Positions 33,498 through 42,046 of a stretch of 64,000 nucleotides of DNA are shown here, one piece after another (position 1 is the first letter of the stretch; every line of letters begins with the position of its first letter). The translations under genes and the position numbers were made by a program. The notes under the pieces were generated by a model. The model was not told the origin of the DNA, did no database searches, and saw only the letters and a program-made list of their open reading frames with translations. Origin of the DNA: DATFQI01 sp963816955 (GTDB taxonomy: Bacteria > Actinomycetota > Thermoleophilia > Solirubrobacterales > Solirubrobacteraceae); contig CAWFME010000005.1 in NCBI GenBank assembly GCA_963816955.1, positions 248,001 to 312,000 of the forward strand. The letters run 5' to 3'.

Positions 33498-35822
33498 GTG
33501 AGGAACGTCGCCGCGGTGATCGTCGTCATCTGCTGGGCCCTCGCCACCGCGCCCGCGGCACCAGCCGCACTGCGCGCCGGGGTCGGGAAGGCGGACATCA
33601 CGCCGCGCACCGGCTACTACCTCGGCGGCTGGACGCGCGCGGACCGCACCGCGCAGGGCCAGCACACGCGGCTGTTCTCGCGTGCGCTGGTGCTCGAGCA
33701 GGGCGGCCGCAAGTTCGCGCTCGCGCAGGTCGACCTGTTCATGGTCCCCGGCGGGCTGGTCCGTCACGTCGGCGAGCGGCTGGCCGACATCGGGCTGTCC
33801 GAGCAGTCGATTCTGATCTCCGCCTCGCACACGCACTCAGGCCCGGGTGGGTACGCGAACTTCCCGACGCTCAACACCGCTGCACCAAGCCTGGAGACCG
33901 CGACGAATCCGTTCTCGTTCTTCGGCCTGCTCGCGCCCCAGCGCGCCGATCCGCAGCTCTACCGCTTCCTGACCGAGCAGATCGCCGCGGCGATCCGCCG
34001 CGCCGACGATGACTTGGGGCCCGCGGCAGCCGGCTGGGGCTCATCGCGGCTGCTCGGGCTGACCGAGAACCGCAGCCTGGAGGCCCACCTGGCCAACCAC
34101 GGGCTGGCGCTCGAGCGCGGGCAGGGGCGGATCGAGCAGGACCCTGGCGGCTACGAGCACTCGGTGGACCCGGACGTCAACGTGCTGCGGGTGGACAAGC
34201 TCGTGCGGCGCGCGAGACCCGCCCCGCGGCCGCGCCGGGCGCCGCGACGGCGTTCGGCCGTGTGCGCGGCCCGCGTGGGCTGCAGCGCCGGGACCGCGCG
34301 GCGGGCGACCGGGCGAGTGCCGATCGGCGCGTGGTCGACGTTCGCCAACCACGGGACCGTCACGAAGTCCTCGTTCGAGTTCTACAACGCCGACCACCAC
34401 GCTGCGGCGCTGCGCTCGTTCGAGCATGAGGTCCGCCGCCGCGGGCGGGTGCCCGCTCGCCAGGAGGTCCTCAATGTCTACGGCAACTCCAACGAGGGCG
34501 ACATGTCCGCGGGGCTGACGCGGCACGGCCCGGCGGCGTCGGACGAGGTCGGCCGGGTCGAGGCGGCGGCCATGCTGCGGGCCTGGAAGCTGGCCGGAGC
34601 GCGCCTGTCGGCCGAGCCCGCGCTCGACCTGCGCTGGACGCGCCTGTGCTTCTGCGGCCAGGAGAGCGAGAGCGGACGGGTGGCCGACCGCCCCGAGGTC
34701 GGCTTGCCGTTCCTGACCGGCTCCGAGGAGGAGCGCGGGCCGCTCTACGACGTCACCCGGCAGCACCTCGAAGGCTTCCGCTCGCCTGTGGCGCTCGGCC
34801 CGCACGGTCACAAGGTCTACCCTCCCGGCGCGAGCGGGGTGCCGACCGCGGTGCCGCTGCTGGCGCTGCGCATCGGGCCGCGGGTGATCGTCTCGGTCCC
34901 CGGCGAGGGGACCAAGGAGGTCGGCGCGCGGATCCGCGAGCGTGTGCAGGCGGCGGTCGCCGGCGCTGGGATCCGAGGCGTCGTCGTGTCGGGGCTGGCG
35001 AACGAGTTCGTCCTCTACTTCACGACGCCCGAGGAGTACGCGCGCCAGCACTACGAGGGCGGCAACACGCACTTCGGTACGCATTCGTCGACTCTGCTCG
35101 TGCAGGAGCTCGGGCGCCTCGCCGGCACGCTCGCGCGTGGCGAGCCCGCGCCGGCGCCGGCGCCGTTCGACCCCACCAACGGCGTGACGCCCGACGGCCC
35201 GGCCTACGGCGGCGGGGCGGCGCGCGGCGCGCTGCTCGCACAGCCCGCCGCTCGCGTGCCGCGCCTCGGGCACGCCTCGGTGGCGTGGCGGGGCGGACCG
35301 CAGGGTCTCGACCGACCCGTCGACCGTGCCTTCGTGACCGCCCAGCGACGGACGGGCGGGCGCTGGTTGCGCTTCGACGACGACCTCGGGCTCGCGATGC
35401 TGTGGCGCGTCGACGACGAGGGGCGCTATGACGCCCGCTGGGAGGTACCGCTGGATGCGCCGGCCGGCATCTACCGGCTCGTGGTGCAGGCGAAGCGGTA
35501 CCGCCTCGTGTCGGCGCCGTTCCGTGTCGCGCGCTCGCGGGCGCTGGCCGTGCGCGAGGTGCCGGCCGCGCCGGGCCGAGCCGCCATCGTGCTCGAGTAC
35601 CCCGCGGCCAGGCGCGACGTCGACCTGACGGCTCGTCCGCGGCGCGCGGCGGGCGGGGTGGTGGACTTCCGCGTCGGCGGGGACGTCGTGCGCGTGCGGC
35701 GCCGTGCGGGCGAGACGTTCTCCGTCGCCGCCCCGGCCGGCACGCCGGTCTCCGTAGCGGCCGGGGCCGCTCGCGACCGGTTCGCGAACACCAACGGCGT
35801 AGCGGTGGCGCTCAGCCGCTGA
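33498..35822 (+). CDS. Secreted neutral/alkaline ceramidase-like hydrolase
   Basis: 774 residues from GTG 33498 with a signal peptide ending in TAPAAPAALRA. The N-terminal domain carries the zinc motif SASHTHSGPGGYANFP of neutral ceramidases, plus GVGKADITPRTGYYLGGW, TFANHGT and NEGDMS. The C-terminal part (about 590-774) is beta-rich. Ceramidases release fatty acid from ceramide; bacterial relatives may act on other lipids. An Arg/Ala/Pro-rich stretch at about 235-272 interrupts the catalytic domain and looks foreign. Confidence 0.8.
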   Translation: MRNVAAVIVVICWALATAPAAPAALRAGVGKADITPRTGYYLGGWTRADRTAQGQHTRLFSRALVLEQGGRKFALAQVDLFMVPGGLVRHVGERLADIGLSEQSILISASHTHSGPGGYANFPTLNTAAPSLETATNPFSFFGLLAPQRADPQLYRFLTEQIAAAIRRADDDLGPAAAGWGSSRLLGLTENRSLEAHLANHGLALERGQGRIEQDPGGYEHSVDPDVNVLRVDKLVRRARPAPRPRRAPRRRSAVCAARVGCSAGTARRATGRVPIGAWSTFANHGTVTKSSFEFYNADHHAAALRSFEHEVRRRGRVPARQEVLNVYGNSNEGDMSAGLTRHGPAASDEVGRVEAAAMLRAWKLAGARLSAEPALDLRWTRLCFCGQESESGRVADRPEVGLPFLTGSEEERGPLYDVTRQHLEGFRSPVALGPHGHKVYPPGASGVPTAVPLLALRIGPRVIVSVPGEGTKEVGARIRERVQAAVAGAGIRGVVVSGLANEFVLYFTTPEEYARQHYEGGNTHFGTHSSTLLVQELGRLAGTLARGEPAPAPAPFDPTNGVTPDGPAYGGGAARGALLAQPAARVPRLGHASVAWRGGPQGLDRPVDRAFVTAQRRTGGRWLRFDDDLGLAMLWRVDDEGRYDARWEVPLDAPAGIYRLVVQAKRYRLVSAPFRVARSRALAVREVPAAPGRAAIVLEYPAARRDVDLTARPRRAAGGVVDFRVGGDVVRVRRRAGETFSVAAPAGTPVSVAAGAARDRFANTNGVAVALSR

Positions 35823-35899
35823 GCCTCGACTCCACGATCACCTTTCACGGCGCCTGCCGGGACACCGTCGCCGTGGGCCTGCCAGCCCGTCAACGACGA

Positions 35900-35921
35900 A
35901 ACCGCGCTCACGGCGCGGCTT
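35900..35921 (-). terminator. Hairpin downstream of tRNA-Lys
   Basis: On the minus strand CCGCGC and GCGCGG enclose a short loop, flanked by AA and TT, and are followed by TTTCGTCGTT. It starts 7 bases past the 3' end of the tRNA. Confidence 0.5.
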
Positions 35922-35928
35922 CGAGAGG

Positions 35929-36001
35929 TGCCCCCGCCAGGAATCGAACCTGGAACCTTCGGATTAAGAGTCCGCTGCTCTGCCAGTTGAGCTACAAGGG
36001 C
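35929..36001 (-). tRNA. tRNA-Lys (anticodon CTT)
   Basis: 73 nt on the minus strand. The acceptor stem pairs GCCCTTG with CGGGGGC, including two G-T pairs; the D arm has AGCTCAACTGGCAGAGCA; the anticodon loop is CTCTTAA; the T arm has GGTTCGATTCC. Discriminator A. CCA is not fully encoded (genomic ACCT). It decodes AAG, the dominant lysine codon at this GC content. Confidence 0.95.
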
Positions 36002-36049
36002 GCGGGTGCCAATGGTAGCCAAGGGCTCGGGCCCCGGCCACCCCGGCTG

Positions 36050-36781
36050 CTACTGGGACTTCTTCTTGGGCGTGGCGGCCGGTGTGGGCGTGGCTGAGCC
36101 CTGGCCCTGCTGGAGTTGCTGCGCCACGGCCTGTTGCTTGGCCTGGTCGAGCTGGTCCTTGAGGGTGTTGCGCTCGTCCTCGGGCGCGCGCTCGAGCGCC
36201 TCGTTGCGCGCGAGGTCGCCCTTGCGGGTCTGGCCGGCAAGGTAGGCGTAGACCGCCAGCGTCGCGTAGGTGTTCGCCGACGGGCGCGCCTCCGTGATGA
36301 TCTCCTGCGCGGCCGCGGCGTCCGCGGGGCGGTTGAGGCCCGTCTGGTCGAACGCGCGCACCATCAGGCTCGCCACGCGGTCGTCGGGCTTCTTCGGCTC
36401 GAGCGCGAGGTACTTCTCCCAGGCGTCGGCGGCCTGCTGGAGCTTGGCCTTGCCCTTCTCCGTGTAGGTGGCGGCGCTGGGGTCGAAGTTGTCGCCGATG
36501 CCGGCGCTCTGGACGCGGGCGCGGGCGAGCTGGGCCCAGGCGGGGGCGTCCTGGGGGTTGCGGCGCGTGGCGGCCGCGGCGTCGCGCTCGGCCTTGTCGA
36601 AGCGCTCGCTGCCCGTGTCGCCGCCGGAGGAGCCGGTGATCGCGTCCACGAGGCCGCCCTGCATCGCTCCGCCGCCGCCGATCCCGAACAGCACGAGGCC
36701 GCCGCCCATGAGCAGCGCGAGCGTGATGTACACGATCTTGACGGTGCGGCGACGGCCGCGGCCTCTGAGGTCGAACAGCAT
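36050..36781 (-). CDS. Single-pass membrane protein with TPR-like helices
   Basis: 243 residues. Basic N-terminus, a membrane helix at about 15-35 (IVYITLALLMGGGLVLFGI), then helical repeats: FDKAERDAAAATRRNPQDAP, AWAQLARARVQ, ADAWEKYLALEPKKPD and DLARNEALERAPEDE, typical of tetratricopeptide repeats. The C-terminal tail is Gln-rich then Pro/Lys. Ends 9 bases before tatC on the same strand, so a role in protein export or envelope assembly is possible. Confidence 0.7.
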   Translation of the reverse strand: MLFDLRGRGRRRTVKIVYITLALLMGGGLVLFGIGGGGAMQGGLVDAITGSSGGDTGSERFDKAERDAAAATRRNPQDAPAWAQLARARVQSAGIGDNFDPSAATYTEKGKAKLQQAADAWEKYLALEPKKPDDRVASLMVRAFDQTGLNRPADAAAAQEIITEARPSANTYATLAVYAYLAGQTRKGDLARNEALERAPEDERNTLKDQLDQAKQQAVAQQLQQGQGSATPTPAATPKKKSQ

Positions 36782-36790
36782 GAGATCTCG

Positions 36791-37801
36791 TTACAGGTCC
36801 GGGTCGGAGTGGCGCTCGATGTCGCCCGCGGCGGCCTCCTCGGCCTCCTCGCGGGCCCGGGCGCGAGCAGCGCGCCGGTCGAGCAGCGATGCGAAGAGGA
36901 TAGAGGCCTCATAGAGCACCACCAGCGGAGCGGCCAGGATCAGCATCGTCACGGGGTCCTGGCCCGGCAGCAGCGCGGCGATGATCGCGATGATCACGAT
37001 CGCGTAGCGGCGGCCCGCCCGCAGCTGCTTGGGCGTGATCACGCCGAGCCGCGTCGCGGCCAGGATCCCGACCGGGATCTGGAACAGCCCGCCCATCGCG
37101 ATCAGGACCATGATCGAGAACGAGTAGAAGTCCCGCGCCTGCAGCAGGATGTCGAACGAGTCGTCGTTGAAGTTCTGCAGGAAGTCGATCGCCTTGGGCA
37201 GCACGAGGAAGTAGGCGAACGCCACGCCGGCGGCGAACAGGAAGGGCACGCCGAGCAGCAGCGGCACCGCCACGTCGCGCTCGCGCGGGGAGAAGGCCGG
37301 CAGCACGAACGCGTACGCCTGGTAGAGCAGCAGCGGCATCGCCAGCAGCAGCGCCGCCCAGGCCGCCACCTTGAACGTCGCGGTGAACGGCTCGCCCACC
37401 CCGAGCGTGACGGGCCGCTTGGCCGAGATGGCGGGCGTCGCCGCGGCGGTCTCGCGCGCGGCGATCTCGAGCTCCTCGAACATCGCGCGCGTGTCGGCGC
37501 TGACCTTCTCGTCGGCCGCCAGCGCACGGTACGCGACCGCCTGCTTGAGCAGGAAGTCCTTCTGGACCTGCTGGAACCGCGCATCGCGCTCGAACGGGTC
37601 CTGGCTGCCGTTCTTGAAGGCCGTCTTCTCCAGCGGCCGGTTCATGATGTCCAGCAGCGCGTCGTTCTGCCAGAAGGCGACCCCGAAGCAGACCAGGAAC
37701 GCCGCCACGCAGATGAGCAGGCGCGTGCGCAGCTCGTCGAGGTGCTCGACGAGGCTCAGGCGGTCGTCGTAGTCGACCGGCCTCAACGCGGCACGGGCCA
37801 T
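36791..37801 (-). CDS. tatC: Twin-arginine translocase subunit TatC, with enlarged first periplasmic loop
   Basis: 336 residues, against about 250 for typical TatC. LVEHLDELRTRLL opens the first helix and later motifs (SPRERDVAVPLLLG, FAYFLVLP) are typical of the substrate-receptor subunit. Between helices 1 and 2 (about residues 45-135) there is a hydrophilic Lys/Glu/Ala-rich segment about 75 residues longer than normal. TatC binds the twin-arginine signal. tatA lies 24 bases upstream. Confidence 0.93.
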   Translation of the reverse strand: MARAALRPVDYDDRLSLVEHLDELRTRLLICVAAFLVCFGVAFWQNDALLDIMNRPLEKTAFKNGSQDPFERDARFQQVQKDFLLKQAVAYRALAADEKVSADTRAMFEELEIAARETAAATPAISAKRPVTLGVGEPFTATFKVAAWAALLLAMPLLLYQAYAFVLPAFSPRERDVAVPLLLGVPFLFAAGVAFAYFLVLPKAIDFLQNFNDDSFDILLQARDFYSFSIMVLIAMGGLFQIPVGILAATRLGVITPKQLRAGRRYAIVIIAIIAALLPGQDPVTMLILAAPLVVLYEASILFASLLDRRAARARAREEAEEAAAGDIERHSDPDL

Positions 37802-37825
37802 GCGCGGAACCGGACCTGCGCGACG

Positions 37826-38098
37826 CTAGGAGCGCCGCTCGGAGACGATCTCGCCCTCGAGCGGAGCCTTCTCGCCCTCGGGACGCCCGAGGGCCGCCTC
37901 GGTCTTGCGGCGGCCCGAGCCCGCCTCGTCGTCATCGTCGTCGTCGTCGTCGCGGCCGCCCTTGCCCGAGATGGAGTCCTTGAACTCCCGCATGCCGGAC
38001 CCGAGCTGCTTCCCGAGCCCGGGCAGCCGCTTGGGGCCGAAGATGAGCAGCACGATCACCAGGACGATGATCAGCTCTGTTGGACCGATGTTGGGCAC
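37826..38098 (-). CDS. tatA: Sec-independent translocase subunit TatA
   Basis: 90 residues from GTG 38098. Short N-terminus NIGPTELI, membrane helix IVLVIVLLIF, the hinge FGPKRLPGLGKQLG and an amphipathic helix, then an acidic stretch of eight Asp and a charged tail. The frame is open 40 residues further upstream but the extra part has no similarity. TatA oligomers form the conducting part of the Tat system; a Tat-type Rieske protein is encoded 4 kb away. Confidence 0.92.
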   Translation of the reverse strand: MPNIGPTELIIVLVIVLLIFGPKRLPGLGKQLGSGMREFKDSISGKGGRDDDDDDDDEAGSGRRKTEAALGRPEGEKAPLEGEIVSERRS

Positions 38099-38232
38099 TG
38101 CGCAACCCCGTTGTTCGTTGGCCGTCGAGGACCTGTACGAAGCGTAGCGCTCCCCGGTTGCACGGATGTACGAGTCAAGGATCTTCGTGGGGGGCCGATC
38201 AGGAGTGCAGCAAGCCACTCCCTTCCGAGAGC

Positions 38233-38664
38233 ATGAGCCACTCCGACCCCAACAGCCAGTACGTCCGCCGCGTGGTCCTTCCGTCCGGTCGGGCGATCGA
38301 GGTCGTCTACTTCGAGAACCTCGCCGAGGCCGCCGCCATGGAGCCGTTGCCGGCGCGCGAGCGGAGCGGCCAGGACGAGCTGCACGTCTGCCCCGACTGC
38401 GACCGCGAGCTCGTCTTCCCCGTCGAGTGGTCCGAGGTCTCCCCGACGCACTGGGAGGTCCTCCTGCGCTGCCCCAACTGCGAGTGGAACGACCTCGGCG
38501 TCTTCGATCAGACCACCGTCGATCGCTTCGACGACGAGCTCGACCGCGGCACCGAGGCGCTCATGCGCGATCTCAAGCGCCTGACCCAGGCGAACATGGA
38601 AGACGAGATCGACCGCTTCGTCAGCGCCCTCGGCGCCGACGCCATCCTCCCCGAGGATTTCTAG
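38233..38664 (+). CDS. Zinc-ribbon protein, function unknown
   Basis: 143 residues from ATG 38233. Two cysteine pairs, CPDC (about 53-56) and CPNC (about 80-83), form a probable zinc ribbon, framed by VVLPSGRAIEVVYFENLAE before and an acidic helical C-terminus after (DDELDRGTEALMRDLKRLTQ). No catalytic motif is seen. Divergent from tatA and ended by a hairpin. Confidence 0.65.
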   Translation: MSHSDPNSQYVRRVVLPSGRAIEVVYFENLAEAAAMEPLPARERSGQDELHVCPDCDRELVFPVEWSEVSPTHWEVLLRCPNCEWNDLGVFDQTTVDRFDDELDRGTEALMRDLKRLTQANMEDEIDRFVSALGADAILPEDF

Positions 38665-38667
38665 TCT

Positions 38668-38688
38668 CGGCCGCCCGGATGGCGGCCG
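38668..38688 (+). terminator. Hairpin between convergent genes
   Basis: CGGCCGCC and GGCGGCCG enclose the loop CGGAT, 4 bases after the stop of the zinc-ribbon gene and before the convergent prenyltransferase stop. Confidence 0.6.
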
Positions 38689-38724
38689 CCCCCATCAGGG
38701 CGTCGTCCGGATGACCGTCGCTGG

Positions 38725-39699
38725 CTAGCTATACCGGTCGACCACGCCGTCGGCCACCAGCTCGAGCGCTCCCTGCTGGGCTTCCGGCAGCGCGGGCAGC
38801 GCGGCCTTCGCCGCCTCGACCATCTCCAGCGCCTCCGCCCGCGCGGCCTCCAGGGCTCCCGTGGCGGCGATCGCGTCGCAGACCCGCTCCGCCTGCTGCG
38901 GCGTGCGTACGCCGCGCAGGTCCAGCGAGGCGAGCTCCGGGTCGCGCTCGCGGGCGAGGATCAGCGGCAGCGTGACGGTGCCGTCCAGCAGGTCGGTGCC
39001 GCGGTGCTTGCCCGTGCGCTCGGCCGGGCCGGAGACGTCCAGGACGTCGTCGAGCAACTGGAAGGCGAGCCCGATCGAGCGGCCGAAGCGGCCCAGCACC
39101 TCGACGTCGCCGGCGCCGCCGCCGAGGGCCCCGAGCTTGCAGGCGGCCTCGAACAGCCGCGCGGTCTTGAGGTCGCAGCGGCGGTCGTAGCGATCGCGCG
39201 AGATCGTGGCGTCCCAGGCGTCCTCGCGCTGGAGCAGCTCGCCCCGCGCGAGCGCCGAGGAGGCGTCGGAGAGCACCCGCACCGACTCGGCGTCGCCGCC
39301 GGCCGCCAGCTCGGCGAACGCGCGCGAGAACAGCAGGTCGCCGGTCGCGGTCGCCATCGCGCGGCCCGCCGTGGCCACGACCGTCGGCCGCCCGCGCCGC
39401 AGCGGAGCGGCGTCGAGCACGTCGTCGTGCACGAGCGTCGCCGAGTGCACCAGCTCGACCGCGACGGCCGCGCGCAGCACGCCGTCCACGTCGCGCGGCT
39501 GCGGCCCGGCCGCCACGAACACCAGCAGCGGCCGCAGGCGCTTGCCGCCGGCCGCGATCGTGCTGCCGGCGTGCTCGGCGAGCACCGCGCCGTGCGAGCG
39601 CGCCAGCTCCGCCAGCCGCTTCTCGAGCCGGTCCATCAGCTCCGGGACGTGCGCGCCCCCGGCCTCGATGACAGCGGCGACGGACTCCGCGCTCGCCAT
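38725..39699 (-). CDS. Polyprenyl diphosphate synthase (menaquinone side chain)
   Basis: 324 residues. Both aspartate-rich motifs are present: first LVHDDVLDAAPLRRGRPTV, second FQLLDDVLDVSG. These bind Mg and the allylic substrate during chain elongation. Small residues and the neighbouring demethylmenaquinone methyltransferase suggest a long-chain product for menaquinone. A structured repeat (copy D) separates it from ubiE/menG. Confidence 0.88.
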   Translation of the reverse strand: MASAESVAAVIEAGGAHVPELMDRLEKRLAELARSHGAVLAEHAGSTIAAGGKRLRPLLVFVAAGPQPRDVDGVLRAAVAVELVHSATLVHDDVLDAAPLRRGRPTVVATAGRAMATATGDLLFSRAFAELAAGGDAESVRVLSDASSALARGELLQREDAWDATISRDRYDRRCDLKTARLFEAACKLGALGGGAGDVEVLGRFGRSIGLAFQLLDDVLDVSGPAERTGKHRGTDLLDGTVTLPLILARERDPELASLDLRGVRTPQQAERVCDAIAATGALEAARAEALEMVEAAKAALPALPEAQQGALELVADGVVDRYS

Positions 39700-39700
39700 C

Positions 39701-39789
39701 AGTGGTTCCTCCCGTGAGTCCTGGTGTTCTTGACCGGCCGCTGATCAGCGGTCGCCGCAAGGACGCCGGGATTCGCGGGAGGGACCACT
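39701..39789 (+). repeat. Structured foldback repeat, copy D (short form)
   Basis: A single hairpin filling the gap between the prenyltransferase start codon (39697-39699) and the methyltransferase stop (39788-39790). Arms 39701-39732 and 39758-39789 form 32 consecutive pairs: 26 Watson-Crick and 6 G-T, no mismatch. All six wobbles (arm positions 7, 15, 18, 22, 25, 28) are G-T on the plus strand. The apex holds CCGCTGATCAGCGG. Confidence 0.85.
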
Positions 39790-40501
39790 AAGCCTTGGTC
39801 CCGGAGTGCAGCGCGATGATCCCGCCCGCGGTGAGGATCCAGCGCACGTCGACGAGGCCCGCGGCGGCGAGCTCGCCCCCGAGCGCCTCGGGCGCCGGGA
39901 AGCGCTTCACGGAGCTCGGCAGGTACGTGTAGGCCTCCGGCTCGGCGGCCAGCTTGCCCAGCAGCGGCACGATCCGGTCGAACCAGAGCGAGAAGAACGT
40001 CGACAGCGGCGGCTTCTGCGGCGTGGTGATCTCGAGCACCACGACCCGCCCGCCCGGGCGCACGACGCGCGCCATCTCGCGCAGGCCCTGCGGCAGGTCG
40101 GAGAAGTTGCGCGCGCCGAACCCGACCGTCGCCGCGTCGAAGCTCGCGTCCTCGTAGGGCAGGGCGAGCGCGTTGCCCTGCTCCCACGTGATGTCAGCCC
40201 GCCCACCCGTGGGTGGGGACTTCTTCCGGGCGACATCGAGCATCCCATCGGAGAAGTCCGAGCCGACGACCGTGGCCCCGCGCGAGGCCAGCTCGATCGC
40301 CAGGTCGCCCGTGCCCGTGGCCACGTCGAGCGCCCGCGAGCCGGGCCCGACGCGCGCCAGGTCGGCCGCGCGCTCGCGCCAGCGGTGGTGCAGCCCCGCC
40401 GTCATGACGGAGTTCATGAGGTCGTACGGGCCCGCGATGCGATCGAACATCGCCCGGACCTGCCCCTCCTCGAGGGTGCCGCTGCGGGCGCCGGCGCTCA
40501 T
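39788..40501 (-). CDS. menG: Demethylmenaquinone methyltransferase
   Basis: 237 residues, UbiE/MenG family. SAM site: RALDVATGTGDLAIELA; family signatures YDLMNSVMTAGLHHRWR and FGARNFSDLPQGLREMARVV. It adds the final methyl of menaquinone. It begins 7 bases after the cytochrome b/c gene stop, so quinone synthesis and quinol oxidation share a transcript. Confidence 0.93.
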   Translation of the reverse strand: MSAGARSGTLEEGQVRAMFDRIAGPYDLMNSVMTAGLHHRWRERAADLARVGPGSRALDVATGTGDLAIELASRGATVVGSDFSDGMLDVARKKSPPTGGRADITWEQGNALALPYEDASFDAATVGFGARNFSDLPQGLREMARVVRPGGRVVVLEITTPQKPPLSTFFSLWFDRIVPLLGKLAAEPEAYTYLPSSVKRFPAPEALGGELAAAGLVDVRWILTAGGIIALHSGTKA

Positions 40502-40508
40502 GCGCCGC

Positions 40509-41231
40509 CTACTCGCCGGATTCGGATTCGCCCTTGAGCTGCGCGAGGAACGCGACGAGATCGCGCTTCTTCTCCGGGTCGAGCTCGCGGTAGGACGGCA
40601 TCGGGGCGGTCGGGTTCTCGAGCGTGCGCTGGATCGCGGCCGGCAGCAGCTTGTTGCCGATGTCGGTCAGCTCCGGGCCCGGCCCGTCGTTGCCGTTCTC
40701 GCCGATCTTGTGGCAGGCCAGGCAGCCCGACTGGGCCACGACCAGCTTGCCCGGCTCGTACTGCGCGGCCACCTTCAGGTCGACCTCGTTCGGGGAGCCG
40801 GCCGCCGCGCCGAGGTAGGTGAGGTAGCCCATCGCGCAGATCACGAAGAGCGCCGTGACCATCGCGATCGGGCGCCGCTCCGGCCGCCGCTCGGGGCCGC
40901 GGTCGATGAACGGCACCAGGAGCATCAGGATCATCAGGATCGTCGGGACCCCGATGGTCGCCAGCGGCACCAGCAGCGCGGGCTTGATCACGCGCAGCAG
41001 CTCGAACAGGAAGAAGAAGTACCACTCGGGCCGCGGCACGTACGTGGTCGTCGTCGGGTCCGCCTTCGGGCCGAGCTCGGCGCCGAAGATGATCGCCATC
41101 CCGATGATCGAGGCGAGCACCACGCACGCCATCACGGAGTCCTTGGCCACCGCGTAGGGGAAGAACGGCTTCCCCTTGGCCTTCAGGAGCGAGTACTCGC
41201 GGAGGTAGGCCTCCTTCTCGCGGGAGTTCAT
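40509..41231 (-). CDS. Menaquinol:cytochrome c reductase, cytochrome b C-terminal half fused to cytochrome c (QcrC-like)
   Basis: 240 residues. The first 150 residues resemble subunit IV: PRPEWYFFFLFELLRVIKP contains the PEWY quinol-site motif, with three to four membrane helices. The last 90 residues carry one c-heme motif CLACH and end as a small cytochrome c domain with methionine-rich AMPSYREL region. This fused form is that of Bacillus QcrC. Overlaps the cytochrome b gene by four bases. Confidence 0.92.
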   Translation of the reverse strand: MNSREKEAYLREYSLLKAKGKPFFPYAVAKDSVMACVVLASIIGMAIIFGAELGPKADPTTTTYVPRPEWYFFFLFELLRVIKPALLVPLATIGVPTILMILMLLVPFIDRGPERRPERRPIAMVTALFVICAMGYLTYLGAAAGSPNEVDLKVAAQYEPGKLVVAQSGCLACHKIGENGNDGPGPELTDIGNKLLPAAIQRTLENPTAPMPSYRELDPEKKRDLVAFLAQLKGESESGE

Positions 41232-42037
41232 ACGCGGTCCTCGTCAAGGCTCTCGTCGCCGCCGTTGGCCTTCAGCCACGGGGGGGCCGTCGTGCCGAGC
41301 CTGGCGACGAGGTACAGGTGCGCGCCGATCAGCGCGGCGATCGCGCCGGGGAGCAGCATCATGTGGATCGCGTAGAAGCGCGACAGCGTCGTCGCGCCGA
41401 ACTCCGCGCCCCCGCGCAGGAAGTCCGACAGGTACGGGCCGACGACCGGGCCCGTGCCGTTGATGTTCACGCCCACGATCGTGGCCCAGTAGGAGCGCTG
41501 GTCGAACGGGAGCAGGTAGCCCGTGAACGACATCACCATGGTGAGGATCAGCAGCACGCCGCCGATCACCCAGTTGAGCTCGCGCGGGTACTTGTAGGCG
41601 CCGAAGAAGAACACCCTGGCCATGTGCAGGAAGACCAGGACCACCATCACGGTCGAGCCCCACTTGTGCATGCCGCGCACGAACTCGCCGAGGAAGACCT
41701 CGTTGGTGAGGTGGCGAATCGACTCGTAGGCGCCGCCGGCCGCGTCCGGGCGGTAGTACATCGCCAGGAACACGCCCGTCACGGCCTGCGAGAGGAACGC
41801 GAACATCGTCGCGGACCCCAGCGTGTAGAACCAGTTCGTGCCCTTGGGAACCTTGCGGAACATCAGCCAGCGCAGGCCGCCGGACAGCGAGGTGCGCTCG
41901 TCGACCCAGTCGATCGCGGAGATGCCGGCCTCGCGGGCCTGCTCGACCGGGCCGGGGGCCTTGTCGTCGCCGGGACGCTGAGGACGCCCCTGGAGGGCGT
42001 TGGGAAGCGGCGGGGCTGGGAGCTTGGGCAGCTTCAT
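41228..42037 (-). CDS. Menaquinol:cytochrome c reductase, cytochrome b6-like subunit (QcrB-like)
   Basis: 269 residues from ATG 42037 (GTG 42040 adjoins). A Pro-rich N-terminus of about 50 residues precedes four membrane helices with the heme-ligand histidine pairs (GMHKWGSTVMVVLVFLHMAR and YAIHMMLLPGAIAALIGAHL). SFTGYLLPFDQRSYWA forms the quinol pocket. The short, four-helix form is the b6/QcrB type rather than full-length cytochrome b. Confidence 0.92.
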   Translation of the reverse strand: MKLPKLPAPPLPNALQGRPQRPGDDKAPGPVEQAREAGISAIDWVDERTSLSGGLRWLMFRKVPKGTNWFYTLGSATMFAFLSQAVTGVFLAMYYRPDAAGGAYESIRHLTNEVFLGEFVRGMHKWGSTVMVVLVFLHMARVFFFGAYKYPRELNWVIGGVLLILTMVMSFTGYLLPFDQRSYWATIVGVNINGTGPVVGPYLSDFLRGGAEFGATTLSRFYAIHMMLLPGAIAALIGAHLYLVARLGTTAPPWLKANGGDESLDEDRV

Positions 42038-42046
42038 CACAAGGTC

